A DNA stretch of 52,331 nucleotides, taken from the NCBI GenBank assembly GCA_011772755.1, contig WVYX01000348.1, positions 1 through 52,331 on the forward strand. Direction: 5' to 3'. Under the pieces are notes generated by a model, which worked only from the letters and a program-made list of their open reading frames with translations, did not search any database and was not told the DNA's origin. A program made the translations under genes and the position numbers. The stretch's first letter is position 1; each line of letters begins with the position of its first letter. The stretch is from Gemmatimonadales bacterium (lineage in GTDB: Bacteria; Gemmatimonadota; Gemmatimonadetes; Gemmatimonadales; GWC2-71-9). Shown here piece after piece: positions 18,402-26,579 of this stretch.

Positions 18402-18872
18402 ATGCGCCGCAAGGTCCTGCTCCTGGCCATCCCCCTGGCCGCTGCCTGCCGCCTCGCGACGACGGAGCTGACCGACGCTCACAAGGCCGATATTGCAGAG
18501 GCAGTCGAACAGGCGGCCAGAGACTACCGCGAGTCGTTCTGGACTCGCGAGAACATGGATGAGTTCATGAGCTACAATTCCGACTGGGCGGGATCGCCGT
18601 TCTCGGAATTCGATTCACTGGACGAGCTGCGTTCCTTCGGCTCGAGCGCCCTCGAGGTTTGGGACGCAGAGACCTTGGAATGGGGCGATATGGACGTGAT
18701 GGTGTTGGGTTCGGATGCCGCCGCTGTGAAGGGTTCGTACTACATCGTTGCTGACAGTGCTGGCGTTACGCGAGTGAGGCAAGACTACGACTGGGCAGAC
18801 GTCTGGGTTCGGGAGGAGGGTCAATGGAAAGTGCTCGTTGTGAGGTATACAGTCCGCCGCGGCGAGCTGTAG
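18402..18872 (+). CDS. Lipoprotein with SnoaL/DUF4440-like (NTF2) fold
   Basis: ATG follows CAGGAGGT. The signal MRRKVLLLAIPLAAAC has Cys16 as the lipidation site. The rest is about 140 residues: a helix with acidic residues, FDSLDELRSFGSSALEVWDAETLEWGDMDVMVLGSDAAAVKGSYY, then a WVREEGQWKVLVVRYTV ending. This order, with W-x2-EEGQWKV near the C-terminus, is typical of SnoaL-like/DUF4440 proteins, which bind small molecules or act as minor enzymes. A specific substrate cannot be named. It is monocistronic as far as can be seen. Confidence 0.85.
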   Translation: MRRKVLLLAIPLAAACRLATTELTDAHKADIAEAVEQAARDYRESFWTRENMDEFMSYNSDWAGSPFSEFDSLDELRSFGSSALEVWDAETLEWGDMDVMVLGSDAAAVKGSYYIVADSAGVTRVRQDYDWADVWVREEGQWKVLVVRYTVRRGEL

Positions 18873-19020
18873 CGAGCCGCCGACCAGGCCTGTCGTCGCC
18901 ACACGGGCTGTCTGGAATCGGGATGGCGTCGTTGCTCAGCGGGGGATCGCGGAGCACACTTCGCGCCGGGCACTGCGGTGAGACCTCTTCCGCGATCGTC
19001 ATCGACTACGGGGGACGCCC

Positions 19021-19680
19021 ATGGCTGAACTGAAGATCTCTCCGTTCCGCAAGACAAGAGTACTCCAGGCGCAGATCGACGAGCTGCTGGATGTGGTCTC
19101 CCAGGCCGCGCTCGCCTACAAGCATGCGATCGGCCACTACATCCGGCACGGATGGGACGCGACCGCCGAAGAGAAGTTCGAGCAGCTCAACGCCTTCGAG
19201 GAGCTAGGAGACACACTGCGCGGCACGATCGGCCAGTCGCTGTTCACCGAAATGCTGCTGCCGGACACGTCGGGCGATGTCCTGGGACTGTTGGGCTCCC
19301 TGGACCGGTTACTCGACGACATGCAGCACAGCTTGGTGGTGGTGCGGATAGAGCAGCCGGAGATCCCGCCCGAGTTCCACGCTGGCTGGCTGGAGTGCGT
19401 TGCGCTGGCAGCCGACACGGTGGAGCAGGTCGTCGTGGCAGCGCGGTGTTACTTCCGGGATCCCAGGGCCACGCGAGATCATATCCACAAGATCCACTTC
19501 TACGAGGACGAGACTCAAAGGACGGCGCTTCGGATCATCGAGCAACTATTTCAGTCCGACTTGCCGCTCGACCGCAAGCTGCAGCTTCGGGGACACGTGT
19601 GGCTGGTCGACCGCGTCGCGGACCTGGCCGACGACGCGGGGGACGCCTTGGCCATCTATGCGGTGAAGCGGTCGGTATAG
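19021..19680 (+). CDS. DUF47/PhoU-like phosphate transport regulator
   Basis: ATG follows GGGGGAC. The 219-residue all-helical protein begins MAELKISPFRKT and has HGWDATAEEKFEQLNAFEELGDTLR and ETQRTALRIIEQLFQSDLPL, typical of DUF47 (TIGR00153-type) proteins. These regulate or assemble with PiT phosphate transporters and often contain metal-binding Glu/Asp. It lies 21 bases before the transporter gene on the same strand, the usual arrangement for this pair. No signal or membrane segment; cytoplasmic. Confidence 0.9.
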   Translation: MAELKISPFRKTRVLQAQIDELLDVVSQAALAYKHAIGHYIRHGWDATAEEKFEQLNAFEELGDTLRGTIGQSLFTEMLLPDTSGDVLGLLGSLDRLLDDMQHSLVVVRIEQPEIPPEFHAGWLECVALAADTVEQVVVAARCYFRDPRATRDHIHKIHFYEDETQRTALRIIEQLFQSDLPLDRKLQLRGHVWLVDRVADLADDAGDALAIYAVKRSV

Positions 19681-19701
19681 ACCGAGGACCGAGCCAGCGC
19701 C

Positions 19702-20784
19702 ATGGGCCTGACGTTCTTCGTCTTCCTCTCGAGCGGCCTGCTCCTGGGCTGGTCGCTAGGGGCTAACGATGCGGCCAACGTGTTCGGCACGGCGGTGGGG
19801 AGCCGCATGCTGCGGTTCTCGACAGCCGCCGCCGTATGCGCCGTCTTCGTGGTGCTCGGCGCCGTCATCAGCGGTGCCGGACCTTCCCACGGCCTCGGTC
19901 AGCTGGGGGCGGTCAACGCCTTGGGAGGCTCCTTCACCGTGGCGCTGGCTGCCGCGCTCACGCTGTACGGCATGACCAAGCTCGGCCTACCGGTTTCCAC
20001 CACCCAAGCCGTCGTGGGCGGCATCGTGGGCTGGAACCTGTTCAGTAGCACACGGACCGACCTGACCGCGCTCACGAGGATTGTGGGAAGCTGGGTCGCC
20101 GCGCCTATCCTCGGCGCGCTGTTCGCGCTCGTCCTGTACCGCCTGACCGACCGCGCCATCCGCGCAACCAAGCCCCACATTCTGTGGCTGGACCAGTGGA
20201 CCCGCATCGGTCTCCTGGCAGCCGGGGCACTCGGCGCCTACAGCCTCGGTGCGAACAACATTGCCAACGTGGTCGGCGTATTCATCCCCGCATCTCCGCT
20301 CGGGGATATCTCGCTAGGTGGCGTCTTGACGCTGACCGGCCAACAGCGGCTGTTCCTGCTGGGAGCGCTCGCCATCGGTGTGGGCGCCTTCTTCTCGCGG
20401 CGGGTGATGATGACCGTGGGCAAGCACATCGTGACCGTCGGGCCGGTGGGCGGGTGGGTCGTAGTCATCGCACAGTCGCTGGTGCTCCTGGTGTTCTCGT
20501 CCCAGTCCCTGCAGGCGCTGATAATGCGCGTCGGCCTGCCGGCGATCCCCCTGGTCCCCGTCTCAAGTTCCCAGGCGGTGGTAGGAGCGGTGTGTGGGCT
20601 CGCGCTGGCGCGCGGGCTCAAGGGCGCGCGTCAGATCAGGTGGTCAGTACTCCGCAACATCGCCCTCGGGTGGGTAGCGACTCCCGCCATCGCGGCGGCA
20701 ATCAGCTACTTCGCCCTGTTCTTCGTGCAGAACGTGTTCGAGCAGCCAGTGTACCAGTCGGCGATGGTGGCAGCCGGACAATGA
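19702..20784 (+). CDS. pit: PiT family inorganic phosphate transporter
   Basis: 360 residues, with the two PiT signatures in antiparallel halves: GANDAANVFG at 20-29 and GANNIANVVG in the second half. Hydrophobic segments run through the whole protein, about ten TM helices. The GAVISGAGPSHGL and LPVSTTQAVVGGI patches are also typical. It takes up phosphate with a co-transported cation. The upstream DUF47 gene supports this. A stem of CCGCTC/GAGCGG at 20849-20863 lies after the gene but lacks a T-tract. Confidence 0.95.
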   Translation: MGLTFFVFLSSGLLLGWSLGANDAANVFGTAVGSRMLRFSTAAAVCAVFVVLGAVISGAGPSHGLGQLGAVNALGGSFTVALAAALTLYGMTKLGLPVSTTQAVVGGIVGWNLFSSTRTDLTALTRIVGSWVAAPILGALFALVLYRLTDRAIRATKPHILWLDQWTRIGLLAAGALGAYSLGANNIANVVGVFIPASPLGDISLGGVLTLTGQQRLFLLGALAIGVGAFFSRRVMMTVGKHIVTVGPVGGWVVVIAQSLVLLVFSSQSLQALIMRVGLPAIPLVPVSSSQAVVGAVCGLALARGLKGARQIRWSVLRNIALGWVATPAIAAAISYFALFFVQNVFEQPVYQSAMVAAGQ

Positions 20785-20902
20785 GGCCGACGGCGTAGGC
20801 ACGACCACGCCGACTGCGACAGCCGTTTCCACGCTAACGTTCTTGAGACCGCTCAGAGAGCGGGAAAGTTGCGGGGTATCCCGAGGTAGGACCGGGGCCA
20901 GT

Positions 20903-21613
20903 TCACGACGGCCCCCGTGCTGTGCCCTGCGGTTGGTAGCGGTCCGCAAGCGCAAGGATATCACGGTTCCCCAGGACCCCCTGGCGCATTCCCTCGAGGG
21001 TGGCCTGCAACATCGCCCGACCGAACTCGACGGAGGAGACGGCCAGGCCGGGGAACCGGCGAAGCACCGGGTACAGCACCCGTGAGAGTCGCTCAGTGAA
21101 CCGGCGGCCCTCTTGGGGATGGAAGGGATGGATGAACCCCGGCCGCCAGCACACGACGCCTGCGAGCCCCACACTCGCCAGGGCACGCTCAGCCTCCCCT
21201 TTGACCCGAGCCCACATCATCCGGGAGCGACCGCTCTGATCCGTGCCCACACCGGTGAGAAAGTGGAACGTACACGACGGGCTGCGGCGTAGCAGCGCGC
21301 GTGCTGCCGCCATCGTGTAGTCATAGGTGATCTCACGGTACGTGGCAGGATCCCTGACCCGGGCCTGTGAGACTCCCAGGCAGTAGAAGCACGCGTCACG
21401 GTTGACCAGGTGTGATCCGACGGGCTCGAGGTCGTGGAAGTCGTGGCACGTCACCTCCCTGAGCTTCGCAGCGTCGACACCCAGGGGACGGCGCGTGAGG
21501 GCCACGACCTCCGCCACCCGAGAGTCTGACAGGCACTCGCGAAGCACCGCGGAGCCAGCGGTTCCCGTGGCGCCGAAGATGACTACCTGAAGAGACACAC
21601 TTGTATGACTCAC
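20903..21613 (-). CDS. NAD(P)-binding atypical SDR (HTATIP2-like)
   Basis: The GTG at 21613 is preferred: GGGAGAG lies seven bases before it, while a GTG at 21640 would need a 9-residue longer N-terminus. The Rossmann start is VVIFGATGTAGSAVL (GxxGxxG), followed by a short strand and acidic motif. The usual YxxxK is altered: WARVK occupies that place (Tyr replaced by Trp), as in some HTATIP2/TIP30-like atypical SDRs, so catalysis is doubtful. About 236 residues, no signal. It could be a redox sensor or epimerase-like enzyme. It is tail-to-tail with the PiT gene and 106 bases upstream of the kinase gene on the same strand. Confidence 0.82.
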   Translation of the reverse strand: MSHTSVSLQVVIFGATGTAGSAVLRECLSDSRVAEVVALTRRPLGVDAAKLREVTCHDFHDLEPVGSHLVNRDACFYCLGVSQARVRDPATYREITYDYTMAAARALLRRSPSCTFHFLTGVGTDQSGRSRMMWARVKGEAERALASVGLAGVVCWRPGFIHPFHPQEGRRFTERLSRVLYPVLRRFPGLAVSSVEFGRAMLQATLEGMRQGVLGNRDILALADRYQPQGTARGPS

Positions 21614-21718
21614 CAACGGCTCTCCCACGATTTCAACCACCCTGCCCGATGAGCCAAGTCCGTCACCAGTCTGGCGAGCGCCGGTTCAGGACAGCGGCCG
21701 ATACCCGCCCGGATCGTG

Positions 21719-22663
21719 CTAGCAGTCGAGGCGACAGTGCGCGCACAGCTCCGCCCCGGCCGGGACCGGGCAACCACAGTGCTGGCAGCGATCGCTGTCC
21801 TGCTCAGGGGCGGCGCCGACCGGCCCCGCGCTCCCCAGCCCCAGAGCCCCCACGAACTCAGTCGCGCTACGGTAGCGGTCGTCCGGCGACTTCGCCATCG
21901 CCTTCTGGAGCGCGTCGTCGAGGTGCGCTGGAAGCCGCGGATTGAGCGCCCGGGCCGACGGAATCACCCCCACCGCGTGCCGCACGAGCGTGGCCTGGAC
22001 GGTCTTACCCTTGAATGGGGGCTCACCCGTCAGCATCTCGTACAGCACGCAGGCCAGGCTGTAGATGTCGCTGCGGGGATCGACGGGGTCTCCCAGTGCC
22101 TGCTCGGGACTCATGTATGCCGGCGTGCCAATCGGCGTTCCGGCAACCGTGATGTTGTCGTCGTCACAGACGTCACACAGCGCCTTGCCGATCCCAAAAT
22201 CGGCGACGAGGGCGTCAGCCCCCGCCAGCAGCACGTTCTCCGGCTTCACGTCTCGGTGCACGATGCTCCGGCTGTGGGCGTGGCCGAGAGCGTCGGCGAC
22301 CTGGGAGGCGATGCGCAGGGTCTCCTCGACCGGAACACGCTTCCAGCGGTTCATCAGGTGGCGTAGGGTGTCCCCCGGGATGTACGGCATCACGTAGTAC
22401 AGAAAGTGATCGGTCTCGCCGGAGTCGAGTAGCGGCAAAATGTGCGGGTGCTGGAGCTGGGCGGCGATTGCGATCTCACGGAGGAAGCGCTCAGGCCCCA
22501 GCGTCGCCGCCACGTCGGGACGCAGGACCTTGATCGCCACCTGCCGGTGATGCTCAAGGGCTTCAGCAAGGTAGACCGTGGCCATCCCCCCACTGCCGAT
22601 CTCCCGCTCGATGCGATAGCGGCTGCCGAGCGCTGGTCTGAGTCGGTCCCGCAGTTCGGACAT
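21719..22663 (-). CDS. Ser/Thr protein kinase with C-terminal zinc ribbon
   Basis: ATG at 22663 follows CAGGAGT; an upstream TTG gives a slightly longer frame. The PknB-type kinase domain fills residues about 15-270: GSGGMATV, VAIK, IVHRDVKPEN, ADFG. There is no TM helix, unlike the two other kinases here. The last 25 residues carry CQHCG and CAHCRLDC, a double-Cys zinc ribbon that probably binds a partner or nucleic acid. It is thus a soluble kinase. It is divergent from the aminotransferase gene; the shared 170-base gap contains TATTC/GAATA at about 22720-22735 and the aminotransferase promoter. Confidence 0.92.
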   Translation of the reverse strand: MSELRDRLRPALGSRYRIEREIGSGGMATVYLAEALEHHRQVAIKVLRPDVAATLGPERFLREIAIAAQLQHPHILPLLDSGETDHFLYYVMPYIPGDTLRHLMNRWKRVPVEETLRIASQVADALGHAHSRSIVHRDVKPENVLLAGADALVADFGIGKALCDVCDDDNITVAGTPIGTPAYMSPEQALGDPVDPRSDIYSLACVLYEMLTGEPPFKGKTVQATLVRHAVGVIPSARALNPRLPAHLDDALQKAMAKSPDDRYRSATEFVGALGLGSAGPVGAAPEQDSDRCQHCGCPVPAGAELCAHCRLDC

Positions 22664-22792
22664 GGGTACTCCTGGCGCCAGACCCAACAGCGATGATACG
22701 GCTCCCGAGAGAACACGTCTATTCTATAACGAATAACCAGGGGATGGGCATATCGCCCAAGGGCACGCAAACCTTCAGTCTCGGGAACGGCA

Positions 22793-22821
22793 TTGACACG
22801 GGGTGTGAGGTCCGTCATACT
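22793..22821 (+). promoter_or_regulatory. Sigma70-type promoter of the aminotransferase gene (nearly leaderless)
   Basis: TTGACA at 22793-22798, a 17-base spacer, then CATACT at 22816-22821. Transcription should start about seven bases on, near 22828, while the ATG is at 22832. The expected mRNA leader is 0-5 bases. No ribosome site lies between. Confidence 0.7.
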
Positions 22822-22831
22822 GTCGGCCGCT

Positions 22832-23962
22832 ATGACTACCAGCGAACAGAATTTCGACCAATTGCGTCACCAACCGCGCGTGTTGCTCGGCCCGGGTCCC
22901 AGCAATCTCCACCCGCGGGTGTTCCAGGCCATGTCCAGCCCCGTCCTGGGATATCTCGATCCGGATTTCCTGGTGATCATGGACGACACGATGGTCCTGC
23001 TGCGGCGTCTCTTCCAGACGGAAAACGAGATGACCATCACGCTTCCGGGAACGGGTATGGCTGGGATGGAAGCGGCCATCTGCAACGTCGTCGAGCCCGG
23101 CGATGAAGTGATCGTGGGCATCCATGGTTTCTTCGGCCAGCGCATGGCTGAGATCGTCGAGCGGCACGGCGGCAAGGCGATCCGGGTGGAGGTCGAGTTC
23201 GGCCAGGTCGTGAGAGCCGACCAGATCGAGTCAGCTCTGAAGTCCAACCCCAAGGCGAAGATGGTCGCCGTAGTGCACGGCGAGACATCCTCCGGCATCG
23301 GCCAGCCGCTGGAACAGATCGGTCAGCTGGTTCGCCAGCAGGACAAGCTCTTTCTCGTTGACACGGTTTGTTCGCTGGGCGGGGCCGACATTCCAGTCGA
23401 CCGATACTTGATTGATATCTGCTACAGCGGAGGGCAGAAGTGCATCGGCGGGCCCGCAGGCATCTCGTGCATCACCCTCAACGACCGGGCGATGCGGGTG
23501 ATCGAATCGCGTAGTCGGCCCGTCGATACCTGGTACCTGGACCTATTGCTGATCCGCAAGTACTGGTTCGCCGATCGCGTCTACCACCACACCGCCCCCG
23601 GGCCGCTGCTGTTCGCGTTGCGTGAGGCCCTTCGACTCATCGAGGAAGAGGGGCTGCATGACCGGTTCGCCCGCCACCAGCAATGCGGCGACCTGCTGAA
23701 GACCGGGCTCACAGATCTTGGATTGGAGCTGTTCGGCGACCCGGCGAACCGCTTGCCCATGCTCACGTGTGTGATGATTCCGGGTGGCGTGGACGATGCG
23801 GCGGTCCGGCAGCGTTTGCTGCGGGGCTACGGCATCGAGATCGTAGGCGGATTCGGGCCACTCAAGGGCAAGGCATGGCGGATCGGGTTGATGGGGTACG
23901 GTTGCAGCGAGCGCAACGTCCACTACCTGATCGCCGCCTTGCGTGAGATTCTCGCACGGTAG
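22832..23962 (+). CDS. Class V PLP aminotransferase (alanine/serine-glyoxylate type)
   Basis: ATG at 22832 lies right behind a strong promoter and has no ribosome site, so it is probably translated from a leaderless mRNA. The 376-residue protein starts with LLGPGPSNLHPRV, the substrate-side motif of AGXT-type enzymes. The PLP lysine is Lys203 in SGGQKCIGGPAG, preceded by LVDTVCSLGG. The C-terminal domain closes with IGLMGYGC. The family converts glyoxylate with alanine or serine, and some members act on ureidoglycine or aspartate; the sequence alone does not decide. It is divergent from the soluble kinase gene. Confidence 0.92.
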   Translation: MTTSEQNFDQLRHQPRVLLGPGPSNLHPRVFQAMSSPVLGYLDPDFLVIMDDTMVLLRRLFQTENEMTITLPGTGMAGMEAAICNVVEPGDEVIVGIHGFFGQRMAEIVERHGGKAIRVEVEFGQVVRADQIESALKSNPKAKMVAVVHGETSSGIGQPLEQIGQLVRQQDKLFLVDTVCSLGGADIPVDRYLIDICYSGGQKCIGGPAGISCITLNDRAMRVIESRSRPVDTWYLDLLLIRKYWFADRVYHHTAPGPLLFALREALRLIEEEGLHDRFARHQQCGDLLKTGLTDLGLELFGDPANRLPMLTCVMIPGGVDDAAVRQRLLRGYGIEIVGGFGPLKGKAWRIGLMGYGCSERNVHYLIAALREILAR

Positions 23963-24084
23963 AAAAGCGCGTCAGTCAGCCCGTTACTCCTTCGACCCCA
24001 TCAACTCCCGGCTGCGGCGGGTTTCCCCGCGAGACCGAGCACCAATGCCGCACTTCGCTCGGGCAGTCGCAAGAGCGTGTGACC

Positions 24085-25047
24085 TCAGACCGCTTCAAGC
24101 GTGGACGGAGGCTTCGGCGCCACGTTATACGTGACGCTGACGACGTCCGGCACATCACGGATGATCTCGAGCGCAAGTCTCTCGAGGATCTCAAATGAGA
24201 GCCGTGTTGGCGTAGCAGTCCGCGCATCCACGCTCTCCCAGCAACGCACCTCGATCTGCTGGCCGAAATCGCGCTTACCGTCGCGCATGCCGGTCACACG
24301 ATCTTCATGGAGGATTGCCATGTACTGGAATGCGCCCGTCCCTCCGAGCAGTCGCTCCACAACTGCCGTTGCCTTTCTGACAGTCTCTATCCGCTCAGGT
24401 GTGGCCTCCCCGATCACGCGTGCCGACAGCGCCGGACCTGGGAACGGAATGCGCTGGTAGATCTCATCCGGGAGCCCAAGAGCCCTACCCACCTTTCTCA
24501 CGCCATCCTTGCGAAGCTGGATGAGCGGCTCAATGATGCGGTAGCCGAACGCTTCCTGCGGGTCGATCCCGAGCTGCTCGAACACATTGTGCTGCCGCTT
24601 GATCCCCGCAACGGTCTCATCGACATCGGTCAGGATGGTTCCCTGGAGCAGGTACTTGGCTCCGCTCTCCTTGACGATGCGCCCGAACACGCTTCGGTAG
24701 AACGTCTGGGTGATGGCTTCGCGCTTCGCTTCCGGGTCCGTGATTCCCCCGAGCGCCGTGAAGAACTCACTCCGGGCATCGACCACCTCTACCGGGACGC
24801 CGAGTCTTAGAAAACCACCAACAACCTGTTCGGGCTCGTCCTTCCGCATCAGGCCGTTGTCGATGAACACGGTCTTCAGCTGGTTCCCCAGGGCCCGGTG
24901 GCCGAGCAGCGTGACAGTGGACGAATCGACGCCGCCTGAGAGAGCATTGATCGCCGTTCCTTCACCGACGGTGGCCTGGATGTCGTTGACCTTCTCATCG
25001 ATGAACGACTCGGTGTTCAGCTCCTGGGCAGCAATCTCCTCAATCAC
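24085..25047 (-). CDS. guaA: Stand-alone GMP synthase ATP-pyrophosphatase subunit
   Basis: GTG start after AGGAGG. The protein has only the C-terminal part of GuaA: PP-loop SGGVDSS at 37-43, then IDNGLMRKDE, GTILTDVDE, IPFPGPALSARVIGE and a dimerisation domain ending PKPPSTLEAV. The glutamine amidotransferase domain is absent, and no such gene is adjacent. Archaea carry this split form. It should adenylate XMP and take ammonia, either free or from a separate GATase. Length 320 is normal for the isolated domain. Convergent with the aminotransferase gene; divergent from the zinc-ribbon gene. Confidence 0.92.
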   Translation of the reverse strand: MIEEIAAQELNTESFIDEKVNDIQATVGEGTAINALSGGVDSSTVTLLGHRALGNQLKTVFIDNGLMRKDEPEQVVGGFLRLGVPVEVVDARSEFFTALGGITDPEAKREAITQTFYRSVFGRIVKESGAKYLLQGTILTDVDETVAGIKRQHNVFEQLGIDPQEAFGYRIIEPLIQLRKDGVRKVGRALGLPDEIYQRIPFPGPALSARVIGEATPERIETVRKATAVVERLLGGTGAFQYMAILHEDRVTGMRDGKRDFGQQIEVRCWESVDARTATPTRLSFEILERLALEIIRDVPDVVSVTYNVAPKPPSTLEAV

Positions 25048-25201
25048 GTCGTGGCCTCCTGTCTATCTGATGGCTTCCTCATCGGCCTCCACCGCTGCCG
25101 CCTTGTTGGGTTCAGCGACCGACACCGCTAGTTTGTTAGATGCACCCCATATGGTGCGACTGCGGGACCTGGAGACGACCTGAGCCGGATAAGGAGGCCG
25201 A

Positions 25202-25450
25202 ATGGCTAAGCGCGACCTGCGGCACGAGCTGCAAGGCCACCTGCTCGAGAGCAGCGGAGAGCTCGTCACGCGGGACGTGAATCGCACCACTCATTGCCAG
25301 CAGTGCGGGGGCCACTTGGAAATGCGCACTCTGCCCATGACCGGGCAGATGGTCGAGGAATGCCGACGCTGTGGCACGAGCCAGCATATCCAGCGGTTCC
25401 TGCCGCTCGCGGAGAAGGAGAAGAAGGGGCACCGTAGGCGCACGGCCTAG
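25202..25450 (+). CDS. Small zinc-ribbon protein
   Basis: ATG follows AAGGAGG, a strong ribosome site. The 82-residue protein has two Cys pairs, CQQCGG and CRRCG, 23 residues apart, a classical zinc ribbon, between an acidic N-terminus and a Lys/Arg-rich end. It is probably a metal-binding or nucleic-acid-binding protein; no further call is possible. In the divergent gap to the GMP synthase gene, GCACC/GGTGC (near 25142-25157) encloses CCATAT, a possible operator. Confidence 0.78.
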   Translation: MAKRDLRHELQGHLLESSGELVTRDVNRTTHCQQCGGHLEMRTLPMTGQMVEECRRCGTSQHIQRFLPLAEKEKKGHRRRTA

Positions 25451-25557
25451 GCTCCCAGACCGGCCGCGATCGGCTCACGCGTCACGCGTCCCTCCGTGGC
25501 CACGCAGGGAATCCCGCTCAAAGCCCCGTGGGCGCCGTGCTCGCGTCCGGCCGCTGC

Positions 25558-25854
25558 CTAGTCGAAGCGCCGCCCACGACCTCGCCTCCCTCCTCGACCT
25601 CCACGGCCTTCTGGACGAGGTCGAGCCTCCTCAACTTTGAGTGTCTGTCCCCTCAGATCCTTGCCGCTCAGGCCGTCGATTGCCGACCGGGCTTCAGCCT
25701 TGGCGGGCATCTCCACGAACCCGAACCCTTTTGATGTGCCGGTGAACCTATCCTTGATGATGCTAGCCGATGAGACCTGCCCGAAGGCCTCAAAGGCCTG
25801 CCGCAGTTCCTCTTCGGTGACCTCGTACGACAGGTTGCCCACATAGATCTTCAT
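25558..25854 (-). CDS. RRM RNA-binding protein with RG-rich tail
   Basis: 98 residues. A single RNA recognition motif has both signatures: RNP2 IYVGNL at 3-8 and RNP1 KGFGFVEM at about 42-49. The tail is rich in Arg/Gly, as in cyanobacterial and other bacterial Rbp cold-shock RNA-binding proteins. ATG follows AAGGAAACC. A possible promoter lies upstream at 25926-25953 on the same strand. It is expected to bind RNA, perhaps as a cold or stress chaperone. Convergent with the zinc-ribbon gene. Confidence 0.93.
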   Translation of the reverse strand: MKIYVGNLSYEVTEEELRQAFEAFGQVSSASIIKDRFTGTSKGFGFVEMPAKAEARSAIDGLSGKDLRGQTLKVEEARPRPEGRGGRGGRRGRGRRFD

Positions 25855-25925
25855 TCTGGTTTCCTTGTCACGTCGTACATGTATGGCGGCCCTTCGCTAG
25901 CTCGTAGGGGCAGCACATTCATCCA

Positions 25926-25953
25926 CTAGTACGTGCCGCCCAGGCCGTGTCAA
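25926..25953 (-). promoter_or_regulatory. Possible promoter of the RRM gene
   Basis: On the minus strand TTGACA (25953-25948), 16 bases, then TACTAG (25931-25926). The -35 is perfect and the -10 matches 3 of 6. It lies about 70 bases before the RRM start. Confidence 0.45.
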
Positions 25954-26135
25954 GCACGTAACACTCCACAGCTGCGCGAACGCGACACACAGACCGGCGG
26001 CAGGTGCCCAGCGTCGCGCTGGCACGCTGAAAGCTAGCGCAAGAGCGCCAAGGGTGTCGGGACAGCGAAATCTGTGGCACATGAATGCACGAGAACGGTG
26101 TGCATGAGCGCGAAGCAGAACCGTTGGCGGTACCT

Positions 26136-26579
26136 TCAGCGTAACAGAGCTACCATCAGGCCAGCCAGGGGCAGCACCGTGCCCGCCCAGAAGAGGAACA
26201 TCCAACGAATCAGGTCAGCCCGCTGCTCCGCGAGGCCGCCCCGAAGCTCGCTCATCAACTCGGCCCGCACTTCGGCAATCCGCTGGTCGAGCTTGGCCTC
26301 CAAGGCGCCAATCCGCTGGTTGAACTTGGCCTCCAAGGCGCCAATCCGCTGGTTGAACTTGGCCTCCAAGGCGCCAATCCGCTGGTCGAACTTGGCCTCC
26401 AGCTCCACCGCCCTCTGCTCCGCCTTGGCGTCAAACCGAGCAAAGTTGAGTTCGTTCAGCTCGCGAAGATCAGATCGGTACGTGGCATCCACTTGGTTGA
26501 ACCACTCCACCAGCTCATTGGCTATCTCGTCACCGAAAGTCTCGTAGAACTTGCGGGACAGCTTAGCGGTTACCGGCAT
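26136..26579 (-). CDS. Hendecad coiled-coil protein with C-terminal membrane anchor
   Basis: The ATG at 26579 is preferred, behind GAGGTC; the frame is open to 26609. Residues 1-45 are a conserved helical head (KLSRKFYETFGDEIANELVEWFNQVD). Residues about 59-102 hold four near-identical 11-residue units of the type EAKFNQRIGAL, which suggests a hendecad (right-handed) coiled coil. The last helix at about 125-146 is a TM segment. The protein would be anchored by its C-terminus with a rod in the cytoplasm or periplasm. From memory, related proteins are frequent in Gemmatimonadota. Function unknown. The DNA for the four units is a 33-bp tandem repeat (26278-26409). Confidence 0.85.
   Translation of the reverse strand: MPVTAKLSRKFYETFGDEIANELVEWFNQVDATYRSDLRELNELNFARFDAKAEQRAVELEAKFDQRIGALEAKFNQRIGALEAKFNQRIGALEAKLDQRIAEVRAELMSELRGGLAEQRADLIRWMFLFWAGTVLPLAGLMVALLR
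26278..26409 (-). repeat. Four 33-bp tandem repeats inside the coiled-coil gene
   Basis: Units 26278-26310, 26311-26343, 26344-26376 and 26377-26409. The middle two are identical; the first differs at two bases and the last is diverged at its end. Each encodes 11 residues, so unit gain or loss keeps the frame. Confidence 0.95.

Noticed and set aside
20849-20863. CCGCTC/GAGCGG stem after the PiT gene as a terminator
   Set aside because: The stem is only six pairs and is not followed by a T-tract.
26278-26409. Regular 33-base repeats as a CRISPR array
   Set aside because: The units are adjacent without spacers and in frame in a coiled-coil gene; no cas gene is near.
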